Assembly: GCF_001461695.1 (NCBI RefSeq)
Contig: NZ_AUTC01000085.1
Span: 19,646-83,645, forward strand
Direction: 5' to 3'
DNA length: 64,000 nucleotides
Source of the DNA: Sinorhizobium fredii USDA 205
GTDB taxonomy: Bacteria; Pseudomonadota; Alphaproteobacteria; Rhizobiales; Rhizobiaceae
Positions 8,978-19,993 of this stretch are shown piece after piece. Below the pieces are notes generated by a model that was given only the letters and a program-made list of their open reading frames with translations, was not told the DNA's origin and did not search any database. The translations under genes were made by a program, and so were the position numbers. Numbering within the stretch: position 1 is the first letter of the stretch; each line of letters begins with the position of its first letter.

Positions 8978-10005
8978 CGCTGCGCCGCACCCTTTGCGAA
9001 GAGCTCGAGATAGGCGTCGGTAATCGCCCTCTCGGAAAAGCGGGTCTGCAGCGTTTCGAGCCCGCCGGCGCTCAGTTTTTCCCGCAATCCCGGATCGCCG
9101 AGCAGCCGGCGGATCGCGCTTGCAAGGCCCTCGTCGTCGCCGCAGTCCACCATCAGGGCATCGCGCTCATGGGTCATCACCCAGGAAGGTCCTTCGGCTC
9201 GCGCCGCAATGGTCGGCTTGCCGGCTCCCCAGCCCTCGAAGCACACATTGCCGAGAGGCTCATGCGACGAATTGATCGCGAAGGCGTCACCGGCGGCGAG
9301 GTAACCATAGGCATTGGTCTGCCACCCGGGAAAGCGGACACGATCGCGTATGCCCAGTTGGTCGGTCAACCGCTCCAACTCTTCCCGCTCGGGCCCGTCT
9401 CCGAGCAGCCAAAGATGGGCACCGTCGACCTTCTGGATGGCGCGAAGCAGCCCGTCGAAGCCCTTGCGCTTGACGAAACGCCCCATGCCGACGACCACGA
9501 AGGCTTCGGCGGGCGTTTGCATCTCAACGCGCGCGATCGGCGCGACGGGTGTCGCACGGGTGAAATTCGCGATCACCTCGACGCCACGGCGCCAGCCGAA
9601 TTCGCGCACCTTGGCGGCGATGTCCGGCGTGATGCAGACCAATGTCTCGACATTGGTGTAATAGCCAAGGTGCTCCGGATAGTCACCGAGACGGGAAATG
9701 CGGAAGGCATCCTTGTAGGGAGGCATGAAGCGGCTGGCGCGCAGTTGCCAGGCCATGATGACATCGGGCCGGAATTCCCTGAGGATACGTGACATCCGCC
9801 ACTGCAGGAAGAATCGCGACAACGAGACCCGCCGGAAGACGCCCTCGTAGACCTGCGCGCTGCCCTCGATTTCGCCGCGCCAGCTGCGTTCGGGGCGGAT
9901 CAGCACGCGCTGCTCGACGCCCCTGTCATGCAAGGCGTTGACCAGGTTCACGAAGAAACGTTCTGCGCCACCTTCCTTGCCGAAGTGAATGTGCATGACT
10001 TTCAT
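8974..10005 (-). CDS. lpsD: LPS core glycosyltransferase, GT4 family (LpsD)
   Basis: A 343-residue GT-B glycosyltransferase, second gene of lpsC-lpsD-lpsE. N-terminus MKVMHIHFGKEGGAERFF and C-terminal EPLGNVCFEGWGAGKPTIAA align with lpsE throughout, pointing to a tandem duplication followed by divergence. In the duplicate the second Glu of the E-x7-E pattern is placed as FEGWGAG instead of LEAWAQG. It begins 19 bases after lpsC and overlaps lpsE by 4 bases. Expected to act at the inner face of the inner membrane on the LPS core oligosaccharide. Confidence 0.88.
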   Translation of the reverse strand: MKVMHIHFGKEGGAERFFVNLVNALHDRGVEQRVLIRPERSWRGEIEGSAQVYEGVFRRVSLSRFFLQWRMSRILREFRPDVIMAWQLRASRFMPPYKDAFRISRLGDYPEHLGYYTNVETLVCITPDIAAKVREFGWRRGVEVIANFTRATPVAPIARVEMQTPAEAFVVVGMGRFVKRKGFDGLLRAIQKVDGAHLWLLGDGPEREELERLTDQLGIRDRVRFPGWQTNAYGYLAAGDAFAINSSHEPLGNVCFEGWGAGKPTIAARAEGPSWVMTHERDALMVDCGDDEGLASAIRRLLGDPGLREKLSAGGLETLQTRFSERAITDAYLELFAKGAAQR

Positions 10006-10024
10006 AGGTCACCTTTTCCGGGCA

Positions 10025-10837
10025 TTAGCGGGAAAGCGCGTCGTCGACATTTGGCCGGGCTTTCAGCGCATGGCGCTGATAAACCTTGGCCGCGGTCAGG
10101 AACGCATAGACCGACCCGGTCATCGCTTCGATGAAGCCCGGAAAGCCACAGCGCCACAGGCCGTTGCGGAAATAGAGCCGGTAGAAATAGAGCGGTGGGC
10201 CAAACAGCATCTTGTATGGCCGCACCGCCCTGCCCTCGGCAAACTGCTGATCCGCTTTGAGCGTCGAATACTTGTTTTCCTTGAGGATTTGTTCGTCGAT
10301 GATCAGTGGCCGATAGTGCAGCAGGCTGCCGGAGCGGGCCGCGTCGACCTTGCCGTCCGGGACGATCCCTTCATGCACCTTCTGGCCTAGATCGTAGCGG
10401 CCGCGGCCGTTGCGGATCAGCCGAAGATTGCGCCGTTCCTGCACCTTTTCGGGCGTGTAACCGTAGCCGATCAGATAAGGTCGGCGCGCCACCCTCCAGC
10501 CGACGACTTCGGCCGGGGCGTTCAGGAGCGAAGCCAGCAAGGCCTTCAGCGCTTCATCGAACCGCTCGTCCGCATCGATATTGAAGCACCAGGGCTGGCC
10601 GCACTGCTCGAGCGCGAATTGCTTCTGCCCGGCATAGCCGCGCCATGGCTCATACATGAACCGGATTGGCCAGCCCTTATCGAGATAGGACTGCACCAGC
10701 GCCGCCGTCCCGTCGGTCGAGCCGGAATCAACGATGACAATCTCGGCGCATTGCTCGAGGCTCTCGATGCAATTGCCGAGATAGGCCACCTCGTTCAAGC
10801 AGATGATGAAAGCGGAAAGCGGGAGCTTTGGCGTCAT
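10025..10837 (-). CDS. lpsC: LPS core glycosyltransferase, GT2 family (LpsC)
   Basis: A 270-residue family-2 (GT-A) transferase: LSAFIICLNEVAYLGNCIES at the N-terminus, the acidic IVDSGSTDGT motif near residue 35 for nucleotide-sugar binding, and FNIDADERFDE with the DxD-type metal-binding acids near residue 90. A hydrophobic Arg/Tyr-rich stretch near the C-terminus (PPLYFYRLYFRNGLWRCG) may associate with the membrane, as in WaaE/KdtX-like core transferases. First gene of the leftward lpsCDE unit; 61 bases separate it from lrp. Position matches lpsC of S. meliloti. Confidence 0.88.
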   Translation of the reverse strand: MTPKLPLSAFIICLNEVAYLGNCIESLEQCAEIVIVDSGSTDGTAALVQSYLDKGWPIRFMYEPWRGYAGQKQFALEQCGQPWCFNIDADERFDEALKALLASLLNAPAEVVGWRVARRPYLIGYGYTPEKVQERRNLRLIRNGRGRYDLGQKVHEGIVPDGKVDAARSGSLLHYRPLIIDEQILKENKYSTLKADQQFAEGRAVRPYKMLFGPPLYFYRLYFRNGLWRCGFPGFIEAMTGSVYAFLTAAKVYQRHALKARPNVDDALSR

Positions 10838-10898
10838 GAGATCTTCTGACCGGCCGCCTGCGTGGCGCGAAAGGGCTCTTTGACTGACAACGGTGATG

Positions 10899-11369
10899 CT
10901 AGATCTCCACCTGGCAGGCGTCCTTCACTTGGCGGATCGTCAGCATCGTCCGTACCGTATCGACATTGTCGGTCGCAGTGAGCTCTTCAATAACGAAATC
11001 CTGAAAGGCCGCAAGGTTCTCGGCGACGCACTGAAGCAGAAAGTCGGATTCCCCCGAGACCATCCAGGCCTCCCGGACGAGCGGCCACGAGGCGGTGCGG
11101 GCAGCAAAGGCCTTGAGGTTGGCGTCCGACTGATGCTTGAGCCCAACCATGCAGAAGGCGACGAGATCGTAGCCGAGCGCGGAGGCATTCAGAAGCGCGC
11201 GGTAGCCGCGGATGACGCCGGCTTCCTCGAGTTTGCGAACGCGGCGCAGGCAAGGCGGCGCCGAGATGCCCACGCGTTCGGCCAATTCCACATTCGTCAT
11301 GCGGCCATTGCCCTGCAACTCGCGCAGGATTTTCATGTCGATTGCATCGAGGTCGACGCGTAGGACCAT
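10899..11369 (-). CDS. lrp: Lrp/AsnC family transcriptional regulator
   Basis: A 156-residue regulator with an N-terminal winged helix-turn-helix (DMKILRELQGNGRMTNVELA, then VGISAPPCLRRVRKLEEAG) and a C-terminal RAM ligand-binding domain that binds amino acids and drives octamer assembly. Length is normal for the family. It is in the same orientation as lpsCDE and may be cotranscribed with them (61-base gap), and divergent from trxB. The S. meliloti counterpart is the lrp gene of the lps region. The amino acid sensed is unknown. Confidence 0.9.
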   Translation of the reverse strand: MVLRVDLDAIDMKILRELQGNGRMTNVELAERVGISAPPCLRRVRKLEEAGVIRGYRALLNASALGYDLVAFCMVGLKHQSDANLKAFAARTASWPLVREAWMVSGESDFLLQCVAENLAAFQDFVIEELTATDNVDTVRTMLTIRQVKDACQVEI

Positions 11370-11765
11370 CTTGCCAACATCCCCGTTTCCATGGACCTCG
11401 GTTCACGAGGTTCCTCTTGTTCGCCGCCAGCCGGTCTCGCCGGGGCGATATTTGTCATGCTGTGGGTAGCACGTAACTGTATCCCTGAACGAGAGTGCCG
11501 CGACTTGCGTGCACAAAAACCTTTCTGCCACCGCCGGCGGCCGCGCGACTTCGCCGTTTTCAGGCATCGGATTGGCTGCTTTCCAGCAAAAGCGATGCAA
11601 AAATGCCCGATCTGGTGTCAATTTCATGGTGCGGCCGCAAGCACTTGTGTGTATCAGCAGCAGTGCCCTTGAAAGAGCGCGCTGTGAATACCTAAACTAA
11701 GGCGATATTTTCGACCCGAGCCAGACATCGACCACCAGTCCGTCCGGCAAATTAAGGACCAAAGC
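11370..11765. promoter_or_regulatory. Divergent lrp/trxB intergenic region
   Basis: A 396-base gap between two divergent genes. On the + strand, CTTGAA at 11668-11673 and CCTAAA at 11691-11696, 17 bases apart, could be a housekeeping promoter for trxB. Short open frames in it lack a convincing ribosome-binding site. No RNA gene or repeat is evident. Confidence 0.3.
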
Positions 11766-12740
11766 ATGACCGCCCGCCACACAAAAGTGCTGATCATCGG
11801 CTCCGGCCCTGCCGGCTACACGGCAGCGATTTATACGGCGCGTGCAATGCTTTCGCCCGTGCTCATTGCCGGCATGGAGCAAGGCGGCCAGTTGATGATC
11901 ACCACGGATGTGGAGAACTATCCGGGCTATGCCGATCCGGTCCAGGGCCCCTGGATGATGGAGCAGATGCTGAAGCAGGCGATCCATGTCGGCACAGAGA
12001 TCGTCAACGACATCGTCACCGATGTCGATCTTTCCGTGCGGCCGTTCCGTATCAAGACGGACAGCGGCACGGAATGGACGACCGACGCGCTGATCATCGC
12101 GACCGGCGCCAAGGCCAAGTGGCTCGGCATAGAGACCGAGCCGACTTTCATGGGGTTCGGCGTTTCCGCCTGCGCCACCTGCGACGGTTTCTTCTATCGC
12201 AACAAGGAGGTCATCGTCGTCGGCGGCGGCAACTCGGCCGTCGAGGAGGCACTCTATCTCTCGAACCTGGCCAAGGCGGTCACCGTCGTTCACCGCCGGG
12301 ATGCATTCCGATCCGAAAAAATCCTGCAGGAACGCCTGTTCGCCAAATCGAACGTCAAGGTCGTCTGGGATCATGAGGTCGTCGAATATCTCGGTGCACC
12401 CGCAAAGCCGCCGATGCCCGCCTCGGTCAACGGCGTGAAGCTTCGCAATACCAAGACCGGCGCTATTTCCGAAATGGCGACCGATGGCGTCTTCGTGGCC
12501 ATTGGTCATGCGCCGGCCGTGGAACTCTTCAAGGGCAAGCTGCGCCAGAAGCCGAACGGCTATCTCTGGACGGCGCCGGACTCGACCGCGACCGATGTTG
12601 CCGGGGTGTTTGCTGCCGGCGACGTGACGGACGACATCTATCGCCAAGCGGTCACCGCCGCCGGCATGGGCTGCATGGCAGCGCTCGAGGCGGAGAAATA
12701 TCTGGCGGGTCATATGCCCGTCGCAATTGCAGCCGAATAG
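11766..12740 (+). CDS. trxB: Thioredoxin reductase
   Basis: NADPH-dependent flavoenzyme that reduces thioredoxin in the cytoplasm. The 324 residues contain the FAD-binding GSGPAG motif (12-17), the redox-active disulfide CATC (Cys136 and Cys139), the NADPH-binding GGGNSAVEEA around residue 155-165 and the C-terminal FAD-contact AAGDVTDDIYRQAVTAAG. Family-typical length. AAGGACCAAAGC precedes the ATG. It lies just before the lsrB locus; in S. meliloti LsrB is linked to redox homeostasis, so the pairing may be functional. Confidence 0.95.
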   Translation: MTARHTKVLIIGSGPAGYTAAIYTARAMLSPVLIAGMEQGGQLMITTDVENYPGYADPVQGPWMMEQMLKQAIHVGTEIVNDIVTDVDLSVRPFRIKTDSGTEWTTDALIIATGAKAKWLGIETEPTFMGFGVSACATCDGFFYRNKEVIVVGGGNSAVEEALYLSNLAKAVTVVHRRDAFRSEKILQERLFAKSNVKVVWDHEVVEYLGAPAKPPMPASVNGVKLRNTKTGAISEMATDGVFVAIGHAPAVELFKGKLRQKPNGYLWTAPDSTATDVAGVFAAGDVTDDIYRQAVTAAGMGCMAALEAEKYLAGHMPVAIAAE

Positions 12741-12841
12741 AAGCTGCAAAACGGGGCTGACGCCCCGCGTGGGAACAGACGCATCGGTGACGCGCGGAGG
12801 ACTTGCCCTGTTCCTCCGAACGGTCCTTCATGGGGGATTTC

Positions 12842-13737
12842 ATGTCGCTAGACTGGGACAAACTGCGCATATTTCATGCGGCGGCGGAGGCCGGCTCGTT
12901 CACGCATGCGGCTGACAAACTCCATCTCTCGCAATCCGCCATCAGCCGCCAGGTCAGTGCGCTCGAGCAGGATGTCGGCATCAAGCTGTTTCATCGCCAT
13001 GCGCGCGGGTTGATTCTGACCGAACAGGGCGAAATGCTCTATCGGACGGCGCACGAAGTGCTGATGAAGCTCGAGAGCGTCAAGGCGCAGCTCAGCGAGA
13101 CGACCGACAAGCCGGCGGCAAGCTGCGCATCACCACGACCGTCGGCCTCGGCCAGGGCTGGCTGACCGACAAGATCCAGGAATTCATGGCGCTCTACCCG
13201 GATGTCCAGGTGCAGCTCATTCTCGACAATGAAGAGCTCGACGTGAACATGCGGCATGCCGACTGTGCCATCCGCCTGCGCCAGCCGCAGCAGTCGGACC
13301 TGATCCAGCGCAAGCTGTTTACGGTGCACATGCACATCTATGCGGCACCCTCCTATATCAACAAGCATGGCGAGCCACAGTCGATCCAGGACATCGACAA
13401 CCACCGCATCATCACCTTCGGCGAACCGGCACCCAACTATCTGCTTGACGTCAACTGGCTGGAGATCGCCGGTCGGGATCCGGACGATCCGCGCGTCTCG
13501 CACTTGCAGATCAACAGCCAGACCTCGATCAAGCGCGCCTGCCTGCTTGGTATCGGCATTGCCATGCTCCCCGACTACATCGTCGGCCGGGATCCCGGTC
13601 TGATGCAGCTGCCGATCAGTGCCGACATCCCCTCTTTCGATACCTATTTCTGCTATCCGGACGAAATGAAGAACGCCGCGAAGCTGAAGGTCTTCCGCGA
13701 CTATATTGTTGCCAAGGCCCGCAACTGGAATTTTTGA
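12842..13737 (+). pseudogene. lsrB: LysR family regulator LsrB/VtlR, broken by a 1-base frameshift
   Basis: The first part (MSLDWDKLRIFHAAAEAGSF, winged HTH with HLSQSAISRQVSALEQDVG) runs in one frame to about residue 90 (ETTDKP) and the periplasmic-binding-like effector domain (LRITTTVGLGQGW onwards to the stop at 13737) continues in another. Adding one G to the CCGG at 13112-13115 restores ...TDKPGGKLRITTT..., giving 298 residues, the normal size. As written, translation ends at 13165 with about 107 residues: a DNA-binding domain without effector domain. Its place next to AbcR-type sRNAs identifies it as the LsrB/VtlR orthologue, a regulator tied to LPS, redox balance and host interaction in rhizobia and Brucella. 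Genuine mutation or sequencing error cannot be told apart here. Confidence 0.85.
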
Positions 13738-13748
13738 CGCCCGTCGCG

Positions 13749-13769
13749 ATTGCCCGATTAATGGGCAAT
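13749..13769 (+). terminator. Hairpin after lsrB
   Basis: A perfect 7-bp inverted repeat (ATTGCCC/GGGCAAT, 7-base loop) starts 11 bases after the lsrB stop. No strong T run follows directly, so termination here is uncertain. Confidence 0.35.
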
Positions 13770-13943
13770 TGCCAATTCCGCCGTTACCTCATTGTTTTTC
13801 TTGAAGCTTTTTCGCTATGGCGAAACGCCCGGGCAACGCGATCCTATTGTGCGATGCAAAAATATGCAGGAATGCGCAGACGGCATGGCTGGCATGCATA
13901 TTAAATGATTGCCCCTCGCCCAAAAAAACAGCATACCAAATCC

Positions 13944-14063
13944 AGCTGATGCATCTTTGGTGGCTTCTCCTCCCAGTGCCACCGCAGCAGCTGTTCCCCT
14001 CTGGAGGTTCTAATTACCTTCACAACTACAAGGGCCCAAGTTTTCTTGCGGCCCTCTTTTTTT
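13944..14063 (+). ncRNA. AbcR-type (alpha-r15) trans-acting small RNA, copy 1
   Basis: About 120 nt. First hairpin GGTGGC (13959-13964)/GCCACC (13978-13983) exposes CTCCTCCC (13967-13974), an anti-Shine-Dalgarno loop typical of AbcR RNAs, which with Hfq repress ABC-transporter mRNAs. A conserved stretch CTGTTCCCCTCTGGAGGTT follows, then the terminator AGGGCC/GGCCCT plus seven T (14031-14063). A promoter-like pair TTGCCC (13909) and CATACC (13932) with 17-base spacing predicts the start near 13944. Sits just after lsrB, as in S. meliloti where abcR1/abcR2 are tandem; which copy is which was not assigned. The 5' end is an estimate. Confidence 0.85.
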
Positions 14064-14112
14064 GCCCGCAAACACGCACAGCCTTCAGTTGCGAAAATCT
14101 ACCGCGGAGCCA

Positions 14113-14141
14113 TTGAACGGGCGCGCGGCGTTCCCCATATA
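14113..14141 (+). promoter_or_regulatory. Promoter of sRNA copy 2
   Basis: TTGAAC at 14113-14118 and CATATA at 14136-14141, separated by 17 bases, fit the alphaproteobacterial housekeeping pattern (CTTGAC-N17-CTATAT) and place the start near 14149. Confidence 0.5.
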
Positions 14142-14148
14142 GCTTTTA

Positions 14149-14263
14149 GTTGGTGCATCTGGCGGCTTCCTCCTCCCCGGCCGTCGCATCAGCTGTTCCC
14201 CTCTGGAGGTTTCCAACCTTCACAACTGACAGGGCCCAAGTTCGCTTGTGGCCCTCTTTTTTT
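14149..14263 (+). ncRNA. AbcR-type (alpha-r15) trans-acting small RNA, copy 2
   Basis: About 115 nt and clearly homologous to copy 1: GGCGGC (14161-14166) pairs with GCCGTC (14180-14185) around the loop CCTCCTCCCC (14169-14178); then CTGTTCCCCTCTGGAGGTTT, CCTTCACAACT and the terminator AGGGCC/GGCCCT with seven T (14231-14263). The anti-SD loop is longer than in copy 1, which may shift its target set. It has its own promoter, so the two RNAs can be regulated separately. The following lytic transglycosylase must start downstream of this terminator. Confidence 0.85.
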
Positions 14264-14370
14264 GTGCCGCGCCGGCATTGGTTGCATGCTGCCGGTTGCC
14301 GCATCTGCCCTGTTTCTCGTCGACAGCGAAAATGCTATTCATGATCCCTCGTTCATCGCCGAGGAGCCGT

Positions 14371-15342
14371 ATGGTCAAACCGAGCAGAGCGGGCAGATGC
14401 CACATCTGGGGCAACCGAATGGGACGTCTGGCGCGCACTGCCGGGGCTACGCTGCTGTTCACAATGGCCCTTGCCGGTATCGGCAACGCCCGAACCGACG
14501 CTCCAGTCGCGCGCAAATGCGTCTACTCCGGTGTTTCCACGGCGAAGCCGCCGGTTTCCCTCTGCATCAGCCGAGAGAATTTCGCCCGGGACGTATGCGG
14601 CATCATCGAGCATTATGCCGAGGCGAACGGCCTGCCTGCCCCCTTCTTCGCACGGCTGATCTGGCGCGAAAGCCTCTTCCAGCCGGACGCCGTCAGCCCC
14701 AAGGGTGCCGAAGGGATCGCCCAGTTCATGCCCGGAACGGCGAAGCTACGTGGCCTGTCCAACAGCTTCGACGCCGTGGCCGCCCTCGGCAAGTCGGCCG
14801 AGTATCTGAGCGAGCTCAAGCTGCGCTACGGCAATCTCGGTTTCGCAGCTGCCGCCTACAATGCCGGCGAGGCCGGGCTGGAGCGGTTTCTGGAGATCGA
14901 TTGGCTGCCCTACGAGACGCGCGACTACGTCCTGGCGATCACTGCCCACGCCGTGGAAGACTGGCGCGACAACCCGCCCAAATCGCTCGACCTCGCGCTC
15001 GACAAAAACAAGAACTTCCTGGATGGCTGCGTTGCGCTCGCCAACTCCCGGCAACTGCGCGATATCGTCATCGTCGATGAGGCCCCCTGGGCACCTTGGG
15101 GCGTCCAATTGGCAGCACACTATCGGAAATCCGTGGCGCACCGCCTGTTCCTCAATTCTGTCAAGCGCCTGCCGGCGCCAATCAGCCGCGAAAAGGCGCT
15201 TGTGGTGCGGGAACGCAATGGCAGTTTCGGTGGCAGAATACGCTATGCCGCCCGCATCGGCCGTGAGACCCGTGCGGAGGCGGACAAACTCTGCGCCACC
15301 ATTCGCCGCAGCGGCGGAGCCTGCATCGTCTTCAAGAACTGA
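14371..15342 (+). CDS. Lytic murein transglycosylase (SLT domain)
   Basis: Periplasmic enzyme that cleaves the MurNAc-GlcNAc bond of peptidoglycan. After a signal peptide (RLARTAGATLLFTMALAGIG then NA) the SLT domain shows LIWRESLFQPDAVSPKGAEG around residue 105-125 with the catalytic Glu in WRES, followed by AQFMPGTA and the AAAYNAGE motif near residue 165. The remaining 130 residues are unassigned and Arg-rich near the end. Start at 14371 gives 323 residues; 14419 (MGRLARTAG) is an equally good start for the signal peptide. Convergent with gyrA. Confidence 0.85.
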   Translation: MVKPSRAGRCHIWGNRMGRLARTAGATLLFTMALAGIGNARTDAPVARKCVYSGVSTAKPPVSLCISRENFARDVCGIIEHYAEANGLPAPFFARLIWRESLFQPDAVSPKGAEGIAQFMPGTAKLRGLSNSFDAVAALGKSAEYLSELKLRYGNLGFAAAAYNAGEAGLERFLEIDWLPYETRDYVLAITAHAVEDWRDNPPKSLDLALDKNKNFLDGCVALANSRQLRDIVIVDEAPWAPWGVQLAAHYRKSVAHRLFLNSVKRLPAPISREKALVVRERNGSFGGRIRYAARIGRETRAEADKLCATIRRSGGACIVFKN

Positions 15343-15382
15343 CTTGCCACAGCGGCGCCATCCGGTCTTGACTTGCGCGCCC

Positions 15383-15409
15383 ACAAAAAAGCCCGCCGAT
15401 CGGCGGGCT
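15383..15409 (-). terminator. gyrA terminator (usable in both directions)
   Basis: A perfect 20-base palindrome at 15390-15409 (AGCCCGCCGA and its complement). On the minus strand it is followed by a seven-T run, the right place for gyrA termination; the + strand side ends in CCTTGTTT. Confidence 0.8.
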
Positions 15410-15434
15410 CCTTGTTTGCTTATCGCTACCTCGG

Positions 15435-18218
<2,784 letters not shown>

Positions 18219-18520
18219 TGTCGATCACGATCTTTGTTCAGAATCAGTCAGTTCTTATAGCCGAATGCCGCTTCAAGCGCCAATTTTGGCCAATGGTTTT
18301 GAACAGTCTTTTGCCGGTGTAACGGGCTTTTCTAGGGCACGCCTGCGCCAATCGGGAGGACTTCCCCAACAGGCGCCGGATCTGCTGGCATGCTCCCGCG
18401 TCAACCGGGTTTAAGCCATCGCGCAGCACTTGGCTAGCGCCCCTTTCCAAGCACGCATGGCTTGCCTAACAATGTGGCCCTGCCACCGGGAATACCGGGG
18501 CCAATCCGGAGGGGGAACGG
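18219..18520. other. Divergent gyrA/marC gap
   Basis: A 302-base non-coding stretch holding the upstream regions of gyrA (minus) and marC (plus). GGAGGGGG precedes the marC ATG. No RNA gene, repeat or clear operator was seen. Confidence 0.4.
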
Positions 18521-19150
18521 ATGTTCGATTTGGATCTGTTGATCAACGCGTTGACGACGCTGCTCGTCACACTCGATCCGCCTGGCCTTGCGCCGATCTT
18601 CCTGAGCCTCACGGTCGGATTGAGCCGGCAGGAGCGCTTCCAGGTTGCCACCCGCGGCTCGTTGATCGCCTTCTTCATTCTCGCTGCCTTTGCCCTCTTC
18701 GGCGACGGCATTCTTGGACTGCTGGGCATCTCGATCGGAGCCTTCCGCATCGCCGGCGGGCTGCTGCTCTTCTGGATCTCCTTCGAGATGATCTTCGAAC
18801 GGCGCCAGGAGAGAAAAGAAAAGACCGGAGAAACGGCGGTGACCAAGGATCACATTCACAACATCGCCGTCTTCCCCCTCGCCCTGCCGCTGATCGCGGG
18901 TCCCGGGGCGATCTCGGCAACCATTCTTCTCGGCAGTTCCCTTCCCTCGGTCATCGGTCGCGCGCAACTTCTCATCGTCATCGCCGCGTCGATGGCACTG
19001 CTCTTTCTGGCACTTGTGATCGCTGATCGGATCGACCGCTTTCTCGGCGTTACCGGTCGGGCGATCCTGACCCGCCTCCTCGGCGTCATCCTTGCGGCGC
19101 TGGCCGTGCAGTTCGTCGTCGATGGCGTGCGCTCGGCATTTCAAGTCTAG
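18521..19150 (+). CDS. MarC family integral membrane protein
   Basis: A 209-residue inner-membrane protein with six hydrophobic segments and the MarC/UPF0056 signatures DPPGLAPIFLSL near residue 22 and PLALPLIAGPGAI near residue 120. The transport or other role of this family is not established; the old link to multiple antibiotic resistance in E. coli was not upheld. The cytoplasmic loop between TM3 and TM4 (ERRQERKEKTGE) is charged. Monocistronic, convergent with ssb with a shared terminator. Confidence 0.85.
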   Translation: MFDLDLLINALTTLLVTLDPPGLAPIFLSLTVGLSRQERFQVATRGSLIAFFILAAFALFGDGILGLLGISIGAFRIAGGLLLFWISFEMIFERRQERKEKTGETAVTKDHIHNIAVFPLALPLIAGPGAISATILLGSSLPSVIGRAQLLIVIAASMALLFLALVIADRIDRFLGVTGRAILTRLLGVILAALAVQFVVDGVRSAFQV

Positions 19151-19165
19151 CCCGAGAAAACGCAA

Positions 19166-19196
19166 CGGCCCGCTCAGAGGCGGGCCGAATGTTTTT
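19166..19196 (+). terminator. marC/ssb intrinsic terminator
   Basis: Stem CGGCCCGC (19166-19173)/GCGGGCCG (19180-19187), six-base loop, followed by AATGTTTTT. It separates the convergent marC and ssb genes. Confidence 0.75.
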
Positions 19197-19215
19197 GCGG
19201 GTTTAATCCTGCCGA

Positions 19216-19728
19216 TTAGAACGGGATGTCGTCGTCCAGATCGCGCGATAGGTTGCCGCCCTGGTTCGACTGGCCGCCGGAACGTCCGCCACCGGCGGAT
19301 TGCCGCGGCTGATCGTAGTCTTCATAACCGCCACCGCCGAAATCGCTGCCGCCGCGAGCTGCGCCGCCGCCTTCGCCGCGGCCGTCGAGCATCGTCAGCG
19401 TCGAATTGAAGCCCTGCAGCACGACTTCGGTCGTATAGCGATCATTGCCGGTCTGGTCCTGCCATTTGCGTGTCTGCAATTGGCCTTCGATGTAGAGCTT
19501 GGCGCCCTTCTTCACATATTGCTCCACCACCTTGCAGAGACCTTCGTTGAAGACGACGACATTGTGCCATTCCGTCTTTTCACGGCGCTCGCCGCTGTTG
19601 CGGTCGCGCCAGGTCTCGGAAGTGGCGATCCTGAGGTTGGCGATCGGCCGGCCGTCCTGCGTGCGCCGGATTTCCGGGTCGGCCCCGACATTCCCGATCA
19701 AGATCACCTTGTTGACGCTACCAGCCAT
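19216..19728 (-). CDS. ssb: Single-stranded DNA-binding protein
   Basis: Coats single-stranded DNA during replication, repair and recombination. 170 residues from [15 protein letters not shown]: an OB fold to about residue 110 with the conserved [25 protein letters not shown] and [11 protein letters not shown] segments, a Gly/Gln-rich linker, and the acidic tip DDDIPF, which recruits partner proteins. Start chosen at 19728; the frame is open 54 bases further upstream but lacks family similarity there. Divergent from uvrA with a LexA box between them, so it may share SOS control. Confidence 0.96.
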   Translation of the reverse strand: MAGSVNKVILIGNVGADPEIRRTQDGRPIANLRIATSETWRDRNSGERREKTEWHNVVVFNEGLCKVVEQYVKKGAKLYIEGQLQTRKWQDQTGNDRYTTEVVLQGFNSTLTMLDGRGEGGGAARGGSDFGGGGYEDYDQPRQSAGGGRSGGQSNQGGNLSRDLDDDIPF

Positions 19729-19870
19729 ATCGCTTTTCCCGTGTTTCCGCCGAACCGCCGGCCCGGCTTTCAAATATCTCAAGAGCGCGCATCTTAGCGG
19801 CCAGCCGCCGCCGATACGCCCCGCATCCTACATAATCCACAGCTCATTTGGCAGGCCGCGGCTTATGTTT

Positions 19871-19885
19871 GTTCTTTTTTTGTTC
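19871..19885. promoter_or_regulatory. LexA (SOS) operator between ssb and uvrA
   Basis: An exact match to the alphaproteobacterial LexA box GTTC-N7-GTTC (spacer is seven T). A -10-like TATTAT at 19897-19902 on the + strand puts the operator over the -35 region of uvrA. It is 109 bases from the uvrA start and 143 from ssb. Confidence 0.85.
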
Positions 19886-19993
19886 TAATATTCCCCTATT
19901 ATCCTGTCAACCGAATCGCAATTGAGCCGCCTCTTTGCCGATTGCGCCTCGACATGGGCGTTCTCGTCATTACATAGGAGGCTTTCAACCGAC

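Noticed and set aside
14248..14370. Extended N-terminus of the lytic transglycosylase
   Set aside because: The upstream in-frame ATG lies within the terminator of sRNA copy 2; a normal signal peptide appears only from 14371/14419.
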